Positions 19,747-29,831 of a stretch of DNA of 64,000 nucleotides are shown here, in pieces. Both the position numbers and the translations under genes were made by a program. The stretch lies in contig CAWJHQ010000012.1 in assembly GCA_963842775.1 (NCBI GenBank), positions 248,001 through 312,000 on the forward strand, in the 5' to 3' direction. The notes beneath the pieces were generated by a model, which searched no databases, had not been told where the DNA came from, and worked only from the letters and a program-made list of their open reading frames with translations. The DNA is from R-RK-3 sp963842775 (lineage in GTDB: Bacteria; Pseudomonadota; Alphaproteobacteria; Rhizobiales; Rhodomicrobiaceae). Positions within the stretch are counted from its first letter, which is position 1. Each line of letters begins with the position of its first letter.

Positions 19747-20263
19747 ATGACGCATGAGTGGCTACGCCGGTTCCTGAGCAGTTCAGTGGGTGCAGCGCTG
19801 CTCTCGCTGATCGGTTGCGGCTGGCTGTGAAGGCGCCAGCGCTCAAACGACGCCTTCGGCGCCGCACAGATTCGAGCTTGATGGCCAGCGCCTGGTCATC
19901 GAGCTGCCGCCGCGCGCGGCCATTCGCGTTGCGCCGGACGGCAAGGATGTCCGTATCGATGTGCGCCCCAGCACGCGCCAGCCGAAGGCGATTTCATTGC
20001 GTCCGCTGCCGGAGGGGGAGGCTCCCGAGCGCTTTGATCGGACTGAGGCCCTGGGCGGGTCTCGCAGTCTGATGTACCGCATTTCCGCAGCGAGTGTCGG
20101 CTCAGGCGGCCCTGAGGCGTTTCTGGACGGTCACCTCACGCTCGCCGGTCATCAATACATTGTGACCTGCCACGTCCAAGGCGATTCCATCGCCATAGAC
20201 GATGCGGCTTGGTGCCTCCCCTATCTCCGCACGCTCACGCTGGTCGACGCCGAAGCGAAATAG
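19747..20263 (+). CDS. Small secreted protein of unknown function, probably frameshifted
   Basis: I do not recognise this protein. From the ATG at 19747 it reads MTHEWLRRFLSSSVGAALLSLIGCGWL, a convincing signal peptide, then stops at 19828-19830. In the next frame the sequence continues GCEGASAQTTPSAPHRFELDGQRLVIELPPRAAIRVAPDG and runs to the TAG at 20261-20263, ending ...DDAAWCLPYLRTLTLVDAEAK. One extra base around 19787-19798 would join a signal peptide to a likely ASA-Q cleavage site. The mature part is beta-rich with two cysteines in the last third. It has no obvious functional partner. Confidence 0.55.
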
Positions 20264-20363
20264 ATCGCATCTGCATCCCAGCGCTCTGCAAGCGGCCGAT
20301 GGTTGCGGATGCCATCGACGAACCCTACCTCTGCAGGGCAGTACCGAAATTTAAGGTGACTTC

Positions 20364-20936
20364 ATGAGCATAACGACACCCGCGACGACCAATGCGGGGG
20401 ACGGACCGTTCGCCGGTGCGATACGAACGGCGGCGATCGGCCTCACAATCAACGGCCGCTCCCATACTGTCAGCGTCGACATCCGTACCTCTCTGCTCGA
20501 TCTGTTGCGCGAGCATCTGCATTTGACCGGCTCCAAGAAAGGGTGCGATCACGGCCAGTGCGGCGCCTGCACGGTGCTGGTGAATGGGCGGCGGATCAAT
20601 GCCTGCCTGACGCTCGCGGTGATGCATGAGGGCGACGACATCCTCACCATCGAGGGTCTGGGAACGCCGGAAAAACTGCATCCGCTGCAGGCGGCTTTCC
20701 TGCGGCACGACGCCTTTCAATGCGGCTATTGCACGCCCGGCCAGATTTGCTCGGCCGCCGGCATGATCGAGGAGGCGCGGCAAGGCTGGCCCAGCCATGT
20801 CAGCGAGACGCTGGACGGTGGCATTGTGCTCAGCGAGGCCGAGATCTCCGAACGGATGAGCGGCAATATCTGCCGCTGCTCGGCCTACCCGAACATTGTC
20901 GACGCGATCCGCGACGTGACGGGAGAGGGCGCATGA
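20364..20936 (+). CDS. paoA: Aldehyde oxidoreductase, [2Fe-2S] subunit (PaoA/YagT-like)
   Basis: The 190-residue protein carries both [2Fe-2S] clusters of the xanthine dehydrogenase family. The N-terminal ferredoxin fold has CDHGQCGACTVLVNGRRINAC, and the helical domain has FQCGYCTPGQICSA and GNICRCSAYPNI. Length and order (iron-sulfur, FAD, Mo subunits) match PaoABC/YagTSR, the periplasmic molybdenum-cytosine-dinucleotide aldehyde oxidoreductase. I see no clear twin-arginine signal at this N-terminus, unlike E. coli PaoA, so the location is uncertain. It overlaps the FAD-subunit start codon by 4 bases. Confidence 0.9.
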   Translation: MSITTPATTNAGDGPFAGAIRTAAIGLTINGRSHTVSVDIRTSLLDLLREHLHLTGSKKGCDHGQCGACTVLVNGRRINACLTLAVMHEGDDILTIEGLGTPEKLHPLQAAFLRHDAFQCGYCTPGQICSAAGMIEEARQGWPSHVSETLDGGIVLSEAEISERMSGNICRCSAYPNIVDAIRDVTGEGA

Positions 20937-21925
20937 AAAGCTTCGATTACGCCCGCGTCGATACGGCGGAAGCAGCCATCATGCAGGCCGGGGGGCCCGG
21001 AACAAAATTCATCGCCGGCGGCACCAATCTGCTCGATCTGATGAAGCTCGAGATCGAAACGCCGCAAAAGCTCGTCGATATCAGCCGTCTGAATTTGTCC
21101 GACATCGCCCCAACCGATGCGGGCGGACTGTCCATCGGCGCGCTTGGTGCTCGAACAGCGATCTGGCCGCCGATCCCCGCCTGCGCACCCACTATCCCGT
21201 ATTGTCGCGGGCGCTGCTTGCGGGAGCCTCGGCGCAGCTCCGGAATAAGGCGACCACGGGCGGCAATCTGCTCCAGCGCACGCGCTGCAATTATTTCTAC
21301 GACACGGCAGCGCCTTGCAACAAGCGCGAGCCGGGCGCGGGATGCGCGGCCCTGGGCGGCTTCACCCGCAATCATGCGATCCTCGGCACGAGCGATCATT
21401 GCATCGCCACGCATCCGTCCGACATGGCGGTTGCGATGCGCGCGCTGGATGCGACCATCGTTACGCTCAAAGCCGGCGGCGGGGGACGCCGCATCCCCAT
21501 CGGCGAGTTTTACCGGCTTCCGGGCACAACGCCGCATATCGAAACCGTGCTCGATCCGGGTGAGCTGATCACGCATATCGAGCTGCCGCCGCCGCTTGAG
21601 CGGCAAGCAGATCTATCGCAAGGTCCGCGATCGCGCCTCTTACGCCTTCGCGCTTGTCTCGGTCGCGGGCATCGTGTCGGTGGAAGACGGCAGGATCGCG
21701 TCCGCCGCGATCGCCTTGGGCGGTGTCGCCCCTCTGCCTTGGCGCGACAGGCAAGCCGAAGCCGCCTTGGTCGGTCAGGCGCCGTCGACATCCGCATTCG
21801 AAGCCGCCGCCGACCTGCTGCTCGCCGGTGCCAAAGGTTTTGGCGCGAATGATTTCAAAATCCCGCTCACCCGGCGCACATTGATCGCCTGCCTGCGCGA
21901 GCTGACCATCGGAGACGCGGCATGA
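20933..21925 (+). CDS. paoB: Aldehyde oxidoreductase, FAD-binding subunit (PaoB/YagS-like), two frame breaks
   Basis: The N-terminal part reads MKSFDYARVDTAEAAIMQAGGPGTKFIAGGTNLLDLMK, the flavin-binding motif of the CoxM/PaoB family. A missing base near 21150 separates GALGA from SNSDLAADPRLRTHYPVLSRALLAGASAQLRNKATTGGNLLQRTRC. An extra base near 21590-21595 separates IELPPP from SGKQIYRKVRDRASYAFALVSVAG. With both corrected the protein is about 330 residues, contains the Cys-rich RTRCNYFYD...PCNKREPG motif, and is complete. PaoB subunits use these cysteines for a [4Fe-4S] cluster, so this is a PaoB rather than a CoxM type. Confidence 0.88.
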
Positions 21926-24142
21926 GCGAGCCGAACAACAGCCTGACCATGAACGAGCCGCTCGCGCGAAACCTGCTCGATCGCGGCAGGCAGGGCGTGA
22001 TCGGCAAGCCGATCGACCGCGTCGATGGCCCGGCGAAGGTCACCGGCCAGGCGCGCTACAGCTATGAAGAGCCGGTCGAAAATGTCGCTTATGGCGCCGT
22101 CCTGACCGCCGAAATCGGCCGAGGCCGCGTCGTGCGGATCGACGCCGAGGCCGCCCGCGCCGCGCCCGGCGTGATCGCGGTCATCGTCGACCACCCGCTG
22201 ATCCCGGCGGAATCGGCAATCGGAGGGGTGCTGCCGCGCAGTCCTGCCGCGGATCGAAAATTACGGTCAGCCCATCGGCATCCTCGTGGCGGAGAGTTTT
22301 GAGGCAGCGCGATCGGCAGCCCGGCTGGTGCGCGTCGACTATGCTCCCGAGGCGGGGCGCTACGACATGATGGAGCATTTCGCCGACGTGGAGCACGAGC
22401 CGCCCACGCGCTTCCGGCCGGACCAGCATCTCGGCAATCTCGATGCCGCGCTTGCCTCCTCCGCCGTCAAACTGGATCGGACTTACACCACGCCGCACCA
22501 TCTGCCGGCAGCGCTGGAGCCGCACGCGACCATCGCAAGCTGGCGCGGCGACGCCGTCGAGATCCGTTCCAGCCTGCAGATGCTGCGCTGGGCGCATGCC
22601 GTCATCGCCGCCTCGCTCGAAATCGATACCTCCGCGGTTCGCATCCTGGCGCCCTTTGTCGGTGGCGGCTTCGGCGGCAAGACCGGCGTTGGCCCCGAGG
22701 TCATCCTGGCCGCCATCGCCGCCCGCGAGATCGGACGCCCGGTCAAGGTCGCCCTGACGCGGCGGCAGACGGCACATGTCGTGCATCGCCGTTCGGACAC
22801 GCATCAGCGCGTCCGCATCGGCTGCGACAGCGATGGCAAGATCCTGGCCATCGGCCATGAGAGCACGGTCTCGCAGAAGGCGGATCACAACTTCATCGAG
22901 CCGGTGGCCATCGGCTCATACTCGCTTTATGCGGGTGCGGCGCGGCGGTTCACTCATAGCGCCGTGTGGCTCGACCTGCCGCATGCGAGCGCGGTGCGCG
23001 CGCCGGGAGAGGCCGTCGGAATGCTGGCGCTGGAGAGCGCGATGGACGAGATGGCCGAAAAGCTCGGCCTCGATCCGATCGACTTCCGCAAGCGCAACGA
23101 GCCGTCGCGCGACCCGTTGCGCAATGTGCCGTTTTCCACCAGACGGCTGGTCGAATGCTATGACGAGGGCGCGCGCCGCTTCGGCTGGGAGCGCCGCAAT
23201 CCGGCTCCGGCACAGACGCGCGACGGCGAATGGCTGATCGGCATGGGCATGGCCGCTGCTGTGCGGAGCAACCTGCTCGTCGAATCGCAGGCGCGGGTGC
23301 GGTTGACGGCGGAAGGCCGCGCCATCGTCGAGACCGACATGACCGATATCGGCACCGGCACCTATACGATCCTGGCGCAGGTCGCCGGTGAAATGCTCGG
23401 ACTGCCGCTTGACCGCGTCGAGGTCCGGCTTGGCGATACCGACCTGCCGCCTGGCCCGGGCTCGGGTGGCTCGTTCGGGGCGGCGGGCAGCGGCTCCTCG
23501 GTGGCGCTCGCCTGCGAGGAGATCATCTCCCGTCTCGCCCGCCTGATGGACGCGCAGCCCGACGAGTTGACGCTTCAGGACGGCATCGCGACGGCGCGCA
23601 ACCGGCGCATGGCCCTGACCGAGCTTCTCGACGGGCAGCCGATCGAGGCGCTCGGCACCATCAACCAGGGCAGCAACGGCACAGCCGTCTACCAAGCGGC
23701 CTATGGGGCGCATTTCGTCGAGGTCGCGGTGAGCGCCGTGACTGGCGAGGCCCGCGTGCGCCGAATGCTCGGCGTCTTCGATTGCGGACGCATCCTCAAT
23801 GCGAAGACGGCGCGCAGCCAAGCCGTTGGCGGCATGATCTGGGGCCTCAGCTACGCGCTGCACGAGGAGGCCGTCATCGACCGGCGGACGGGCGCCTTCG
23901 CCACCCGTGATCTCGCCGAATACCACGTGCCGGTGAATGCCGACGTCCCGCAGATCGAGGCTCATTTCATCGAGGAGCCGGATCAATACGCCAACCCGCT
24001 CGGTGTCAAAGGCATCGGCGAGTTGGGGATCAGCGGTTCCGGCGCCGCGGTCGCCAATGCCATCTATAATGCGTGCGGCGTGCGGGTGCGGGACTTCCCG
24101 GTGACCCTCGATAAAATTCTGCATGGGCTGCCGGCGGTCTGA
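21922..24142 (+). CDS. paoC: Aldehyde oxidoreductase, molybdopterin-binding subunit (PaoC/YagR-like), frameshifted
   Basis: Large catalytic subunit. The start, ending GKPIDRVDGPAKVTGQARYSYEEP, is typical. An extra base at about 22226-22241 interrupts it, and the next frame continues AVLPRIENYGQPIGILVAESFEAARSAARLVRVDY. Conserved cofactor-binding blocks follow: PFVGGGFGGKTG, PGSGGSFGAAGSGSS, and VKGIGELGISGSG with the catalytic glutamate. The repaired protein is about 740 residues, as in PaoC. It overlaps the FAD subunit gene by 4 bases. It probably oxidises aldehydes to acids; a PaoD-type chaperone gene is not seen in the window. Confidence 0.9.
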
Positions 24143-24174
24143 CCAACGGGCGTCCGGAGTGCGAAGGAAGCTCG

Positions 24175-25003
24175 ATGACACACATCATCCAACGCCCCAT
24201 CCCGTCCACCGGCGAAATGCTGCCGGTTCTCGGCTGCGGCACTTATCGCGGGTTCGACGTCGAGGTCGGCGGCAAGCAGTATAGCCGCCTTGCCGATGTG
24301 CTGGGTGTCCTGCTCGATGCGAAGGGATCGATGATCGACAGCTCACCCATGTATGGCCGCGCCGAAGAGGTGACGGGCGGGCTATTGCAACGGCTGGGCC
24401 GCCGCAGCGAAGCGTTTCTCGCGACCAAGGTGTGGACGAGCGGCAGGGCGAGCGGGATTGCGCAGATGGAGCAGTCTCTCAAGCTCCTGCGGACCGATCA
24501 TGTCGACCTGATGCAGGTGCACAATCTCGTCGATGCGCGAACGCATCTCGACACGCTGGCGGGCTGGAAGGCCGAAGGGCGCACCCGCTATGTCGGCGTG
24601 ACGCATTACCATAGCGGCGCCTATCCGGAGCTCGAACGAACGCTTCGCCGCGAGCCGCTGGATTTCGTCCAGCTCAATTATTCGCTCGATGACCGGGCCG
24701 CGGAGGACCGTCTGCTGCCGCTCGCGATCGAGAAAGGCATAGCCGTCATCGTCAATGTTCCCTTCGGCGGCGGCGGGCTGATTCAGCGACTGGCCAGGGA
24801 AGCCTTGCCCGATTTCGCCGCAGAGATCGGCTGCCGGACCTGGTCCCAGCTGCTGCTGAAATTCGTGCTCGGCCATCCGGCGGTCACCTGCGCCATCCCT
24901 GGCACCGGCAATCCGGCACATATGGCGGAGAATATCTGCGGCCGCCGAAGGCGATCTGACCGAAGCAAGGAAACGGATTCTTGCCTGGTGGCGAAGTCGA
25001 TGA
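24175..25003 (+). CDS. Aldo/keto reductase, frameshifted at the C-terminus
   Basis: TIM-barrel oxidoreductase: LPVLGCGTYRGFD, then IDSSPMYGRAEEVTG with the catalytic Asp-Tyr pair, ATKVW with the lysine, and HVDLMQVHNLVD with the histidine. The tetrad D-Y-K-H is complete. After PAHMAENI the frame is lost. One extra base near 24937 restores AAAEGDLTEARKRILAWWRSR and a stop at 25001-25003, the usual end of the family. Without the correction the frame runs on to 25146 through the convergent cytochrome gene. It starts 32 bases after the Mo subunit gene, so it may belong to the same operon and act on the same aldehyde pool. Confidence 0.88.
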
Positions 25004-25084
25004 GCGTCGTCGCGGAGGATGTCGCGGAGCGAGATCGGCCAAGCGTCTCGCCCCGCGCAAAAATGCGGTTGTCGTCGGGGCAGT

Positions 25085-26417
25085 TCACAGCCCCTTCAAA
25101 TACTCGACCAGGTCCTTCTTGTCCTTGTCGCTCAGATTCAAATTGAACTGCGCGTTGTAATGGTTTGCCACATCGAGCAGCGTGGCGAAGCGTCCATCGT
25201 GGTAAAATCCGCCCTTCTGATGCGTCCACAGACCCGCCAGAGGCGCCGTGCGGTACATATGCGTCGGCGAGCGGTCGGCTTGGAAGGAGTCGATCCCGAT
25301 CTCGCTCGGCGCATGCAGATTGTGTCCCGGCTCGGTATAGAGCGGAGGGACGTGACACGTCGCGCATTTCCCCTGACCGTCGAAGATCTTCTTTCCCCGC
25401 TCGAATGCGGCCTTGTCGTAAGAACCGGCCGACGCCTTCGGTGCGGGAAGCGAGAGTTGGTAGAAATGCAGCGCGGCCAGCTTGGCTGTAACCCTGTCAG
25501 GCTTGTCGCGCGTGTTCCACGCGCCGCTCTTCGCCGAGACGGGATATTGATCCTTGTTGCCGAACCGGGCGTCGAAGTAGGTTCCCAAACCGTGCATTTG
25601 AGTCACCCCGACATAGGCGTTCCAGTAGGTGACTGATCCGGAGCCGGTCGAGGTGGCCAGGTCCACGCCAGCCAGTCCGAATGCCGGCGGGATCAATGTC
25701 CCGGCTTGCTTTCCGTCGGGGCGTAAAAGCCTTGCCATCCTTGTTCAGAAACGCGTCGTAGCGGCCCGGGCCCCAACTGGCGAGCACCTTCTTCACCGTT
25801 TCGAGGTCAACGCCGAGCAGATCGGTGAATGGCTTGAGGTTCGGCGCCAGGGACACGATCGCGCCGACATTCAGGTCCCGGTTGGCCCAGCCGTCGAGCC
25901 GCCTGCCGATGCCGGGCGCGAAGGAATTGTCGACCGTGGAATGACAGAATGCGCATTGGATGCCCATCGACTTGACGCTGCCGTCGGGATTGGCGAAGGC
26001 CTTCACCCCGACGACGGCGTTCAACTTGAGCAGAGCGATGGTCGTTGCCGGATCGTCGAGGTCGACCTTGCCTGCCGCGATCTGCTTCTTCAAAGCGGCC
26101 GGCAATGCGTCCGAGTCCACCTTGAGGCCGACCGACAGCGCGGTTTTCGGCGAGACGCCAGGACCGACACCGCCATTTTTCGCGCCGGCGATGCTCTTGT
26201 GCAGTTGCAGCGCGTCGCCCCAGAACGCCTCGCTCCCGAAAGTGTCGAAGCGGAAAATCTGTTTGCCGTCCTTCAGCAGCTTGGTGGCGTGGGCGCCGGC
26301 CGCGTCGTCGAACGCCTTGCCCTTGGTCTGAGCCGAGAGTGGAGCAACATTCGTGCAAAGAACAAAGCCGAGGCCGAAAGCAAAGCCAAAACCAACCGCG
26401 CGTGCAGTCCTAAACAT
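25085..26417 (-). CDS. Di-heme c-type cytochrome (cytochrome c peroxidase/RoxA-like), frameshifted
   Basis: Exported protein of about 443 residues after repair. A signal-peptide-like start is followed by a first heme motif CAFCH (about residues 155-159) with NSFAPGIGRRLDGWANRDLNVG. The second half carries the CATCH motif, then PPLYTEPGHNLH and later YHDGRFATLLDVANHYN. The frame breaks at the G4 run 25718-25721, where one extra base separates NKDGKAFTP from DGKQAGTLIPPAFG. I chose ATG 26417 because GGAGGG lies 7-8 bases upstream; an ATG at 26444 is possible. The function is periplasmic electron transfer, peroxidase or dioxygenase. A Crp/Fnr gene lies just upstream. Confidence 0.85.
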
Positions 26418-26596
26418 CGCCGCCCTCCATTTCCGCCACGTCAATGATCGCGACCCGTCACGTTAGCCGGCCTGCGTTCAGGCTTGGCTAAGCTGACAGG
26501 GTGATCACTCTTGACGTTACCCGTTCCGCCGGAGGACGTCTGTTACTGGGATAACATCTCGATCAATTTGGCAAATATTTAGGGCGGAAGAACTGC

Positions 26597-27325
26597 TCAG
26601 ATCACAGAAACGTGGCCTTTAAGAGCTGCGACATCAACCAGAAGATGGCCCTGGCTGGAATATTCTACCATCCCGCGCCGGCGGAGGAGATTCAAGGCAG
26701 TCGAAACCCGCTCCCGCCGCGCCGCCACCATGTGCGAGATATCTTCCTGGGTCAGGTAGGTGGCGATTTCGGTCTTGCTGCCGGCGCGCCGTCCGATCTT
26801 GGATGCGAGGTCAAGCAGCACATTCGTCAGCCGGCGGGCCGTGTCGTGAAAAGCCAATGTGTTGATCTGCTGGTAAGCGTCGGTCAGGCAGTCACAGAAT
26901 ATTTCTATGAGCCTGCCAAGAAATTCCGGGTTCTTCCGGAGCACCTCGACGATCTCGGAGTAAGGCACCGGTATGACATCGCTCTGCTCCAGCGCCACCG
27001 CGCGGTCGCTTCGCAGGGCCCGGTGGGCGCAGAGCTCTCCGACCACTCCTCCCTCTTTGCGGATGTCATAGATGATTTCGCCGCCATCCCTCCTGATGGT
27101 TCCCACTTTGATAAATCCGCTTCGGATAAAGAAAAAATTGCGGTCGCTCTCCCCCACATCGTAGAGCACCTCGTTTCTCTTGAAGATGACCGAGGCACGG
27201 CCGGGCAAAATGACGTCGCAGAAATTACCGCGGAAGATCGTTACCAGCGCCGAGGAAAGGGAGTTGTCGTAGAGATCGGTGTCGTCAGCAGGGACGAGCG
27301 ACGCGTTTGCTTCGGGTAAGATCAT
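26597..27325 (-). CDS. Crp/Fnr-family transcriptional regulator
   Basis: The 242-residue protein has a cyclic-nucleotide-binding-like beta barrel (residues about 35-130; FKRNEVLYDVGESDRNFFFIRSGFIKVG) and a C-terminal helix-turn-helix (TYLTQEDISHMVAARRERVSTALNLLRRRGMVEY). It lacks the N-terminal cysteine cluster of oxygen-sensing Fnr, so it is probably not a [4Fe-4S] sensor; a CooA, NnrR or cAMP-type input remains possible. It is transcribed toward the di-heme cytochrome gene, which is a likely target. I see no convincing TTGAT-N4-ATCAA box between them. Confidence 0.92.
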   Translation of the reverse strand: MILPEANASLVPADDTDLYDNSLSSALVTIFRGNFCDVILPGRASVIFKRNEVLYDVGESDRNFFFIRSGFIKVGTIRRDGGEIIYDIRKEGGVVGELCAHRALRSDRAVALEQSDVIPVPYSEIVEVLRKNPEFLGRLIEIFCDCLTDAYQQINTLAFHDTARRLTNVLLDLASKIGRRAGSKTEIATYLTQEDISHMVAARRERVSTALNLLRRRGMVEYSSQGHLLVDVAALKGHVSVI

Positions 27326-27419
27326 GAGACAGCTCCGACAAAGGAGCGGACAGTTTCACGAATCCGGCTGGCATGTGTCAACAAGCCCGGCCGGGATGCT
27401 GCAGGTGAGCCTGTCTCAA

Positions 27420-29195
27420 TCAGCTCGTAGTGACTGCGGCGGATGACAAGACCGGCAGGTTCTCCTGGCGGAGAACGCTCTTGCAGTCCGGCGTCACGCA
27501 TCCCTGGTAGCGTACGATGAGGTCTCCGCTGAACGGCGCGTAAAGTCCCACATCGAAGTGGAATGTGCCGTCCACGTCATATTCCCGGCTTTCGCTTCGC
27601 GGGAGCAGGAGCGCAGGAAGCGGAATCCCGAGACACCAGCCCCGGCGCACGGTCAAATAGAGATTTCCGTCTTCCACCGGCAGTTCCTGCTCATAGGTAA
27701 AGGCGAAGAAGCGTTCCTTGTAATGCGAGGGCCGCGATGGGCTGAGATAGGACCGGAATTTGCGGCCGGCGAAGTTCCGCTCCCAGATTTCGCCGCGAGC
27801 CGTGCGCCGCTTGGTGATCGTGAGGGAAACGTCCTCGCCCGCCTTGGGAAAGCGGAAGAAAAAGGCCGCCATGCGGGACAGCAAGCCCTTCCCGCGCGTA
27901 ACCTTTGCGCGGCCCGAGAAACTTTCAAGGTCCTGGACCGAATGCATGCGCCGGACGGAATCGGGCAGCTTCGGCCAGTTTTCTCCCAGGCTTTTCTCGA
28001 ACAGCGTCGGCGCCGGCGCTTCCGAGGAAGCGAACCGAACCGACAGACTTGCCATTGCGCGCTCGATCTCCGGAAGCGTCAGCTCGTGAAGGCAAGCTCT
28101 GGCTCCTGGAGCGACGGCCGGCATTCTCCTGGTAATCGCAAGGGCCGGAACGGCGGGAATGAACGGGCCATCGCCTTTATCCGCGATGACCTGCCATGTG
28201 CGGCGGACCGCTTTCCCATCCGCGATGCCGGTCAATTCGACGATCATTCCCCCGCGATAGGTGCCGAACCGCGCCAATCTGCGCGACGTCCAAAGCAGCA
28301 GACCGAGGAAGACATGCAGGCCCGGAAGCAGGCGAAGCTTACGAAGATGAGCGAGCGCGGTGAGCCCCCAATGCATGAGGCCAAGCTCCAATCCCGCGCG
28401 GAACAGCACGGAGCGGGCTTCGAAGGCCGACGGGAATAATTTCAGGTCGGGCACACCGATGAAATTGGCCCAGCGTTGCAGATCCGGACCTAGAGCCTTT
28501 TCCGTTCCGATTGAATTGGAACGGGGCTCTATCTCTTTGTTTGGTCGCATTTTCGCGACGCAAACCGGTGTCCACTTTACTGGAAAATGCTCCAGCGAAA
28601 CCCTCCGGGCGCTCGTCCAGCCTCGATGGGCGCGCCAGACACCGCCCCGCCAAAGCATCAATGGCTCTCCGGCTTGCCGCAAAATCGCGGCCGCCACCGA
28701 GCGTCCCCGCGGCGTGCGATTGCCAGGAACGATGGTGCTCTCGATGACCAGAATTTCGGACAGTCCCGCGCTCAATGCGCGCACTGCGGCAGCGGAAATT
28801 GCGGGAACGCTCGACACGCCGGAGATGGCGAAACACCCGGCGGCGACTGCATCGGAATCGAGTTCGGCGATACCCGCGGTGAAATCCGCATCGTCGGATA
28901 AATCGAGATAGTTGATGCCATGCCGGATGCAAAACCGCGCCACTTTGTAGAGATCGCCATCATAGGCCTGGAAGGGCCCGGCCGCATCGACAACGAGGCT
29001 GGGATTGGCGCTGATGATCGGCGACAGGTCTTGGCCCAAATCGATCATAAGCGGCTCGCCGCCAAACTCGGCGGTAAAGGCGCATGCCTTCCGATAGTCC
29101 CGGCCGGCAATGATCGTCTCGATATTGTCCCGGATGAGAAGGCGAGCGAGGCGGCCCCCGAACACCCCATAGCCGCCCAGGATGAGAACTCTCAT
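27420..29195 (-). CDS. Saccharopine dehydrogenase-like NAD(P)-binding protein with C-terminal DUF4166 domain
   Basis: The product has 591 residues. The N-terminus MRVLILGGYGVFGGRLARLLIRD is a Rossmann dinucleotide-binding fold of the saccharopine dehydrogenase type, with LVVDAAGPFQAYDGDLYKVARFC and YLDLSDDADF as family blocks. The last third (from about FEKSLGENWPKLPDSVRRMH) matches DUF4166. Residues 201-236 (LEHFP to KALG) are foreign: they are encoded by a 103-bp palindromic repeat inserted in frame between two conserved segments (RGWTSARRVS and DLQRWANFIGVPDL). The gene overlaps the DCC gene by 4 bases (ATGA), so they form an operon. Its reaction is unknown; membership in the fold does not imply lysine metabolism. 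Confidence 0.88.
   Translation of the reverse strand: MRVLILGGYGVFGGRLARLLIRDNIETIIAGRDYRKACAFTAEFGGEPLMIDLGQDLSPIISANPSLVVDAAGPFQAYDGDLYKVARFCIRHGINYLDLSDDADFTAGIAELDSDAVAAGCFAISGVSSVPAISAAAVRALSAGLSEILVIESTIVPGNRTPRGRSVAAAILRQAGEPLMLWRGGVWRAHRGWTSARRVSLEHFPVKWTPVCVAKMRPNKEIEPRSNSIGTEKALGPDLQRWANFIGVPDLKLFPSAFEARSVLFRAGLELGLMHWGLTALAHLRKLRLLPGLHVFLGLLLWTSRRLARFGTYRGGMIVELTGIADGKAVRRTWQVIADKGDGPFIPAVPALAITRRMPAVAPGARACLHELTLPEIERAMASLSVRFASSEAPAPTLFEKSLGENWPKLPDSVRRMHSVQDLESFSGRAKVTRGKGLLSRMAAFFFRFPKAGEDVSLTITKRRTARGEIWERNFAGRKFRSYLSPSRPSHYKERFFAFTYEQELPVEDGNLYLTVRRGWCLGIPLPALLLPRSESREYDVDGTFHFDVGLYAPFSGDLIVRYQGCVTPDCKSVLRQENLPVLSSAAVTTS
28490..28592 (-). repeat. 103-bp palindromic repeat, copy A, in frame inside a coding region
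   Basis: It matches the copy at 56245-56347 at 99 of 103 positions, with the same length. In the direction of the host gene it runs from GAGCATTTTCC to GGCTCTAG and contains two inverted repeats: GCATTTTC/GAAAATGC, and TAGAGCC-CCGTTCCAATT/AATCGGAACGG-AAAA-GGCTCTA. The host frame reads through it without a stop and adds about 35 residues. Confidence 0.92.
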
Positions 29196-29653
29196 GAGAG
29201 GAGCCGCCGCTTGAGGTCACGATCCGGGAAATCGCACATATTCGTGCGGCCAAACAGGCGATAGCGATTTCGTGCCATGCGCCGGTAGAGCCAATCCTGG
29301 ACGCGGCGCGGGAGGATCGCAAAGGCGCGCAGGCTCTGTCCCCATCCGCCCAGGCGGCGGCCCACGCGGATCACCGCGTCAAGCGAGGTGTAGGCTTTTC
29401 CGTCAACGAGGTAGAGCCAGCTCTCCGGGTCGTCCGGATCAAGCCCGTAATGTCTCAGCATGCCCTGTCCGAGCGGGGTCTGGATCGGGCAAATCCGGAA
29501 TTCGCCGGAGCGGTCGAGCTTCGCGATGACCCTCGCGCCGCGCGTGCAAAGCACGCAGTCTCCATCCATGAAAACCACCGGCCCGCCGTCGTCGAAGGAC
29601 GGGACCGTATCGTCGCCGCGATAGGAATATGCCTCACGCTCGATGAGCCTCAT
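29192..29653 (-). CDS. DCC-family thiol-disulfide oxidoreductase-like protein (DUF393)
   Basis: The 153-residue protein carries the defining DGDCVLC motif (Asp30, Cys33, Cys36) after a hydrophobic beta strand (GPVVFMDGDC), plus the SWLYLVDGKAYTSLDAVIRVGRRLGG block typical of DUF393. The CxxC pair suggests a thioredoxin-like redox role, but the family has no firm substrate. It overlaps the saccharopine-dehydrogenase-like gene by 4 bases, so the two are co-translated. The pair probably form a functional unit of unknown purpose. Confidence 0.92.
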   Translation of the reverse strand: MRLIEREAYSYRGDDTVPSFDDGGPVVFMDGDCVLCTRGARVIAKLDRSGEFRICPIQTPLGQGMLRHYGLDPDDPESWLYLVDGKAYTSLDAVIRVGRRLGGWGQSLRAFAILPRRVQDWLYRRMARNRYRLFGRTNMCDFPDRDLKRRLLS

Positions 29654-29831
29654 CGCCGTACCTCACCTGCGCTCCCGAACTATCCGCTCAGAGGCTCGCG
29701 CCCGTAATAGCCCACTTGGCCGCAGCGCCGAAAGACCGCAGGGGATGCGGGGCCATCGTCGGTGCGCTGGTCTCCAGTGCGCGCGAAGCCGGACGTCATG
29801 TTCAATTCCCGCGCGAGAACAGTTGCGCGAC

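Noticed and set aside
26418..26596. Fnr/NnrR box (TTGAT-N4-ATCAA) upstream of the di-heme cytochrome
   Set aside because: Only a left half (TTGAT on the minus strand) is present. The right half does not match.
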